Part shown: piece after piece, positions 24,655 to 26,180 of the stretch
How positions within the stretch are numbered: the stretch's first letter is position 1
Layout: every line of letters begins with the position of its first letter
Source of the DNA: JANXQE01 sp035651635
GTDB taxonomy: Bacteria > Verrucomicrobiota > Verrucomicrobiia > Limisphaerales > UBA8199
DNA length: 26,180 nucleotides
Direction of reading: 5' to 3'
NCBI GenBank assembly: GCA_035651635.1
Contig: DASRFK010000167.1
Coordinates: 1-26,180 of the forward strand
The notes under the pieces: model-generated
Databases searched by the model: none
What the model was told of the DNA's origin: nothing
Seen by the model: only the letters and a program-made list of their open reading frames with translations
Program-made: the position numbers and the translations under genes

Positions 24655-26180
24655 TTACACAGAGGTGCGATTGGCGACGAACGGCTCGATGAGCAGCAGA
24701 ATCAATGCGCCCAGCAATAAGGCGGTCCAAAATTCGCGCTGGTCGTGATGGGGGCCGAACAAGCCGGCGGCGAGGGTTTGCTTGGGGTTATCCTGCCCCC
24801 GAACGAGCTGTTGTTGGAAATCGGCGGCGCGCAGAGCTTCGAGGTTCGACTCCTGCGTCGGAACGTTCACGACCATTCGGCGTAGCTCGCGACCGGTCTT
24901 GTCGTGCAGAGAATAAATGCCTGGTTCGCTCATATGGGGGTCATGGATGCGGCCATGATCGTCGGCAGTGAGCCGGGCCTGTTTGCCCCCGGGCAGGTTC
25001 AGAATGAACTGCCCAAGGCGGGCTTGCGGTCCGGTTTCGAGGTCAAACTCTTCCCCGCAAACAAAGTTGTCGCTGGTTTCAACCGAACTGTGTTCGGAAC
25101 TCTGGGCCGCGTATTTTGCGACGCCATGGACGAACGGCACGAAAGTCTTATGCTTCGGCCAGTCATTCCAGGTCGTATCGGCGGAGGTGTTGACCAGGAC
25201 CACTTTTCCGCGGCCAACAGTGCGAGCCATCACGAGCGGCACGCCATCTTCAAAAAACGCCAGGCGGGTCGAGTGTTCGGCGAGTTCCAGGCCGTATCGT
25301 TGCGTGAACTGGGGGATGCGCAGGTCGCCGCTGTTGGGCAGGCGAAAAGCCGCGAAGGCCAGGCAATTGGTATCGTAGAGGGCAATGCGCCAGGGGGAAG
25401 CCGCCTCGGGAATCGACTCCGCGTTCCCGATTCGGGCCGGCAGCAGCTCCGACAACTCACCGTTGTAACGGTTTGCAATCACGCCCTCGCCCAGGAACAA
25501 CACTAACCCGCCGCCGGCCTTAACGAAAGTGCTCAAAGCTGTTCCCAGGCCGGATGGCAAATCCTTTAAGGCCGGCAGGATCACCACGTTCCAAGCCGGG
25601 TCACCTTTGGCCAGCGCGAGCTGGCCGGCCAATTGTTCTGGCCTGATCTGGGTCATTTTGAATGGGCCCGGAACCGAATTGGTCGAGTTGGCGGTCGGAT
25701 CCAAAGCCGAGGTCAGAAAGAAAGTCTCCTGCTCGAAGACGTGGCCGTCACTGCGGGGCTCGACGACCAGGACCCGCGCCGGCTCAGGAACCCAAAGGCA
25801 GGCGTAGCGCACGTTGTCAGCATCCAAAGCGTCTTTGACCCGCAACAAAGCTTTCAGGTCATGCCAACCCGGCTTTAGCCCGGGGAGCGCCAAATCGAGG
25901 TTCGTCACAGCCCCCGCCTTGAGGTGCAGGTCTTGCGAAGAAACAGGTTTCCCATCGACATCGAGCTCGAAGCGCGCGGCCGCGGTGTCCTCGTCGGAAA
26001 AACTGGCCACGCTGACGTGCGGACGCGTGCCGGCATGCGCCTCGGCCTCGAGTGCTGTGATTGCCAGGTTGGGCGAGGCGATGTCGCCGACGGGCAGTAC
26101 TTTCAGCTCGATTGCTTGCGGAACCGGGCTGGCGCTAACACCGCGGCAAGCGCTCTTTTGCAAATCGCTTGCGATATAAA
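24655..26180 (-). CDS. BatA-like membrane protein, C-terminal part (5' end outside window)
   Basis: The frame stays open to the right edge: codons before the first TTG read YIASDL, which fits the end of a VWA domain as found in BatA-family proteins. About 508 residues are visible. They include a beta-domain segment (VSVASFSDEDTAAARFELDVDG), a region resembling the amidotransferase-like fold (WNVVILPALKDLPSG, FVKAGGGLVLFLGEG), another beta segment (GIYSLHDKTGRELRRMVVNVP), and one C-terminal transmembrane helix just before ANRTSV. Typical full-length relatives begin with an N-terminal membrane BatA region and a VWA domain, which would lie beyond the edge. It is the first visible gene of the leftward operon. 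Family-level identification is good; the function is not established. Confidence 0.75.
   Translation of the reverse strand, partial: YIASDLQKSACRGVSASPVPQAIELKVLPVGDIASPNLAITALEAEAHAGTRPHVSVASFSDEDTAAARFELDVDGKPVSSQDLHLKAGAVTNLDLALPGLKPGWHDLKALLRVKDALDADNVRYACLWVPEPARVLVVEPRSDGHVFEQETFFLTSALDPTANSTNSVPGPFKMTQIRPEQLAGQLALAKGDPAWNVVILPALKDLPSGLGTALSTFVKAGGGLVLFLGEGVIANRYNGELSELLPARIGNAESIPEAASPWRIALYDTNCLAFAAFRLPNSGDLRIPQFTQRYGLELAEHSTRLAFFEDGVPLVMARTVGRGKVVLVNTSADTTWNDWPKHKTFVPFVHGVAKYAAQSSEHSSVETSDNFVCGEEFDLETGPQARLGQFILNLPGGKQARLTADDHGRIHDPHMSEPGIYSLHDKTGRELRRMVVNVPTQESNLEALRAADFQQQLVRGQDNPKQTLAAGLFGPHHDQREFWTALLLGALILLLIEPFVANRTSV

Overview
The window reads as a chromosomal segment from a free-living Verrucomicrobium, most likely of the Pedosphaera/Limisphaerales type. 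This is inferred from family content, not from a marker gene. The signs are giant secreted multidomain proteins that combine lamin-tail (LTD) and CotH-kinase modules and end in a '(F)YRL..LP' module, a DUF1080 protein, a Tat-exported Gfo/Idh/MocA oxidoreductase, a BatA/DUF4175/VWA membrane operon, and palindromic dispersed repeats. GC content is moderately high. I see no rRNA, tRNA, CRISPR array, insertion sequence or phage gene.

Layout. Positions 1-12747 (+) hold two giant exported proteins in tandem. The first is cut by the left edge of the window; the second is complete at 2500 aa. They are collinear paralogues (LTD, carbohydrate-binding-like module, CotH kinase-like domain, LTDs, C-terminal beta-rich block). 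The block about 250 residues long near their C-termini is almost identical, while the CotH domains have drifted and differ at putative catalytic positions. Positions 12956-14486 (+) hold uppP (undecaprenyl-diphosphatase) followed at once by an exported DUF1080 protein. Positions 14487-14742 are a hairpin-rich gap with a dispersed-repeat type element. Positions 14743-15843 (-) hold a Tat-exported Gfo/Idh/MocA oxidoreductase, which converges on the DUF1080 gene and diverges from an exported DUF885 metallopeptidase-like protein (15963-17735, +).

Positions 17732-18450 (-) hold a compact type II toxin-antitoxin operon: a Phd/VapB-type antitoxin, a PIN-domain VapC toxin, and a perfect 17-bp palindrome between its putative -35 and -10 boxes. 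Positions 18819-19299 (+) hold a small rhodanese with a good ribosome binding site and a strong intrinsic terminator. Positions 19341-26180 (-) hold an operon read towards the left. It runs from a BatA-like membrane protein cut by the right edge, through a DUF4175-like membrane protein with a Gln/Gly-rich tract, to a VWA/glutamine-amidotransferase-like membrane protein, with a possible 61-aa ORF at its end.

How the genes may work together. The giant proteins probably act outside the cytoplasm as adhesive or glycan-associated proteins; a kinase role for their CotH domains is conjecture. The DUF1080 protein and the oxidoreductase could share a 3-keto-glycoside route. The VWA operon matches the MoxR-DUF58-BatA-type clusters of Planctomycetes and Verrucomicrobia, so MoxR and DUF58 genes are expected just beyond position 26180. 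The most unusual items are the tandem LTD-CotH giants with their mosaic conservation, and the TA operator.
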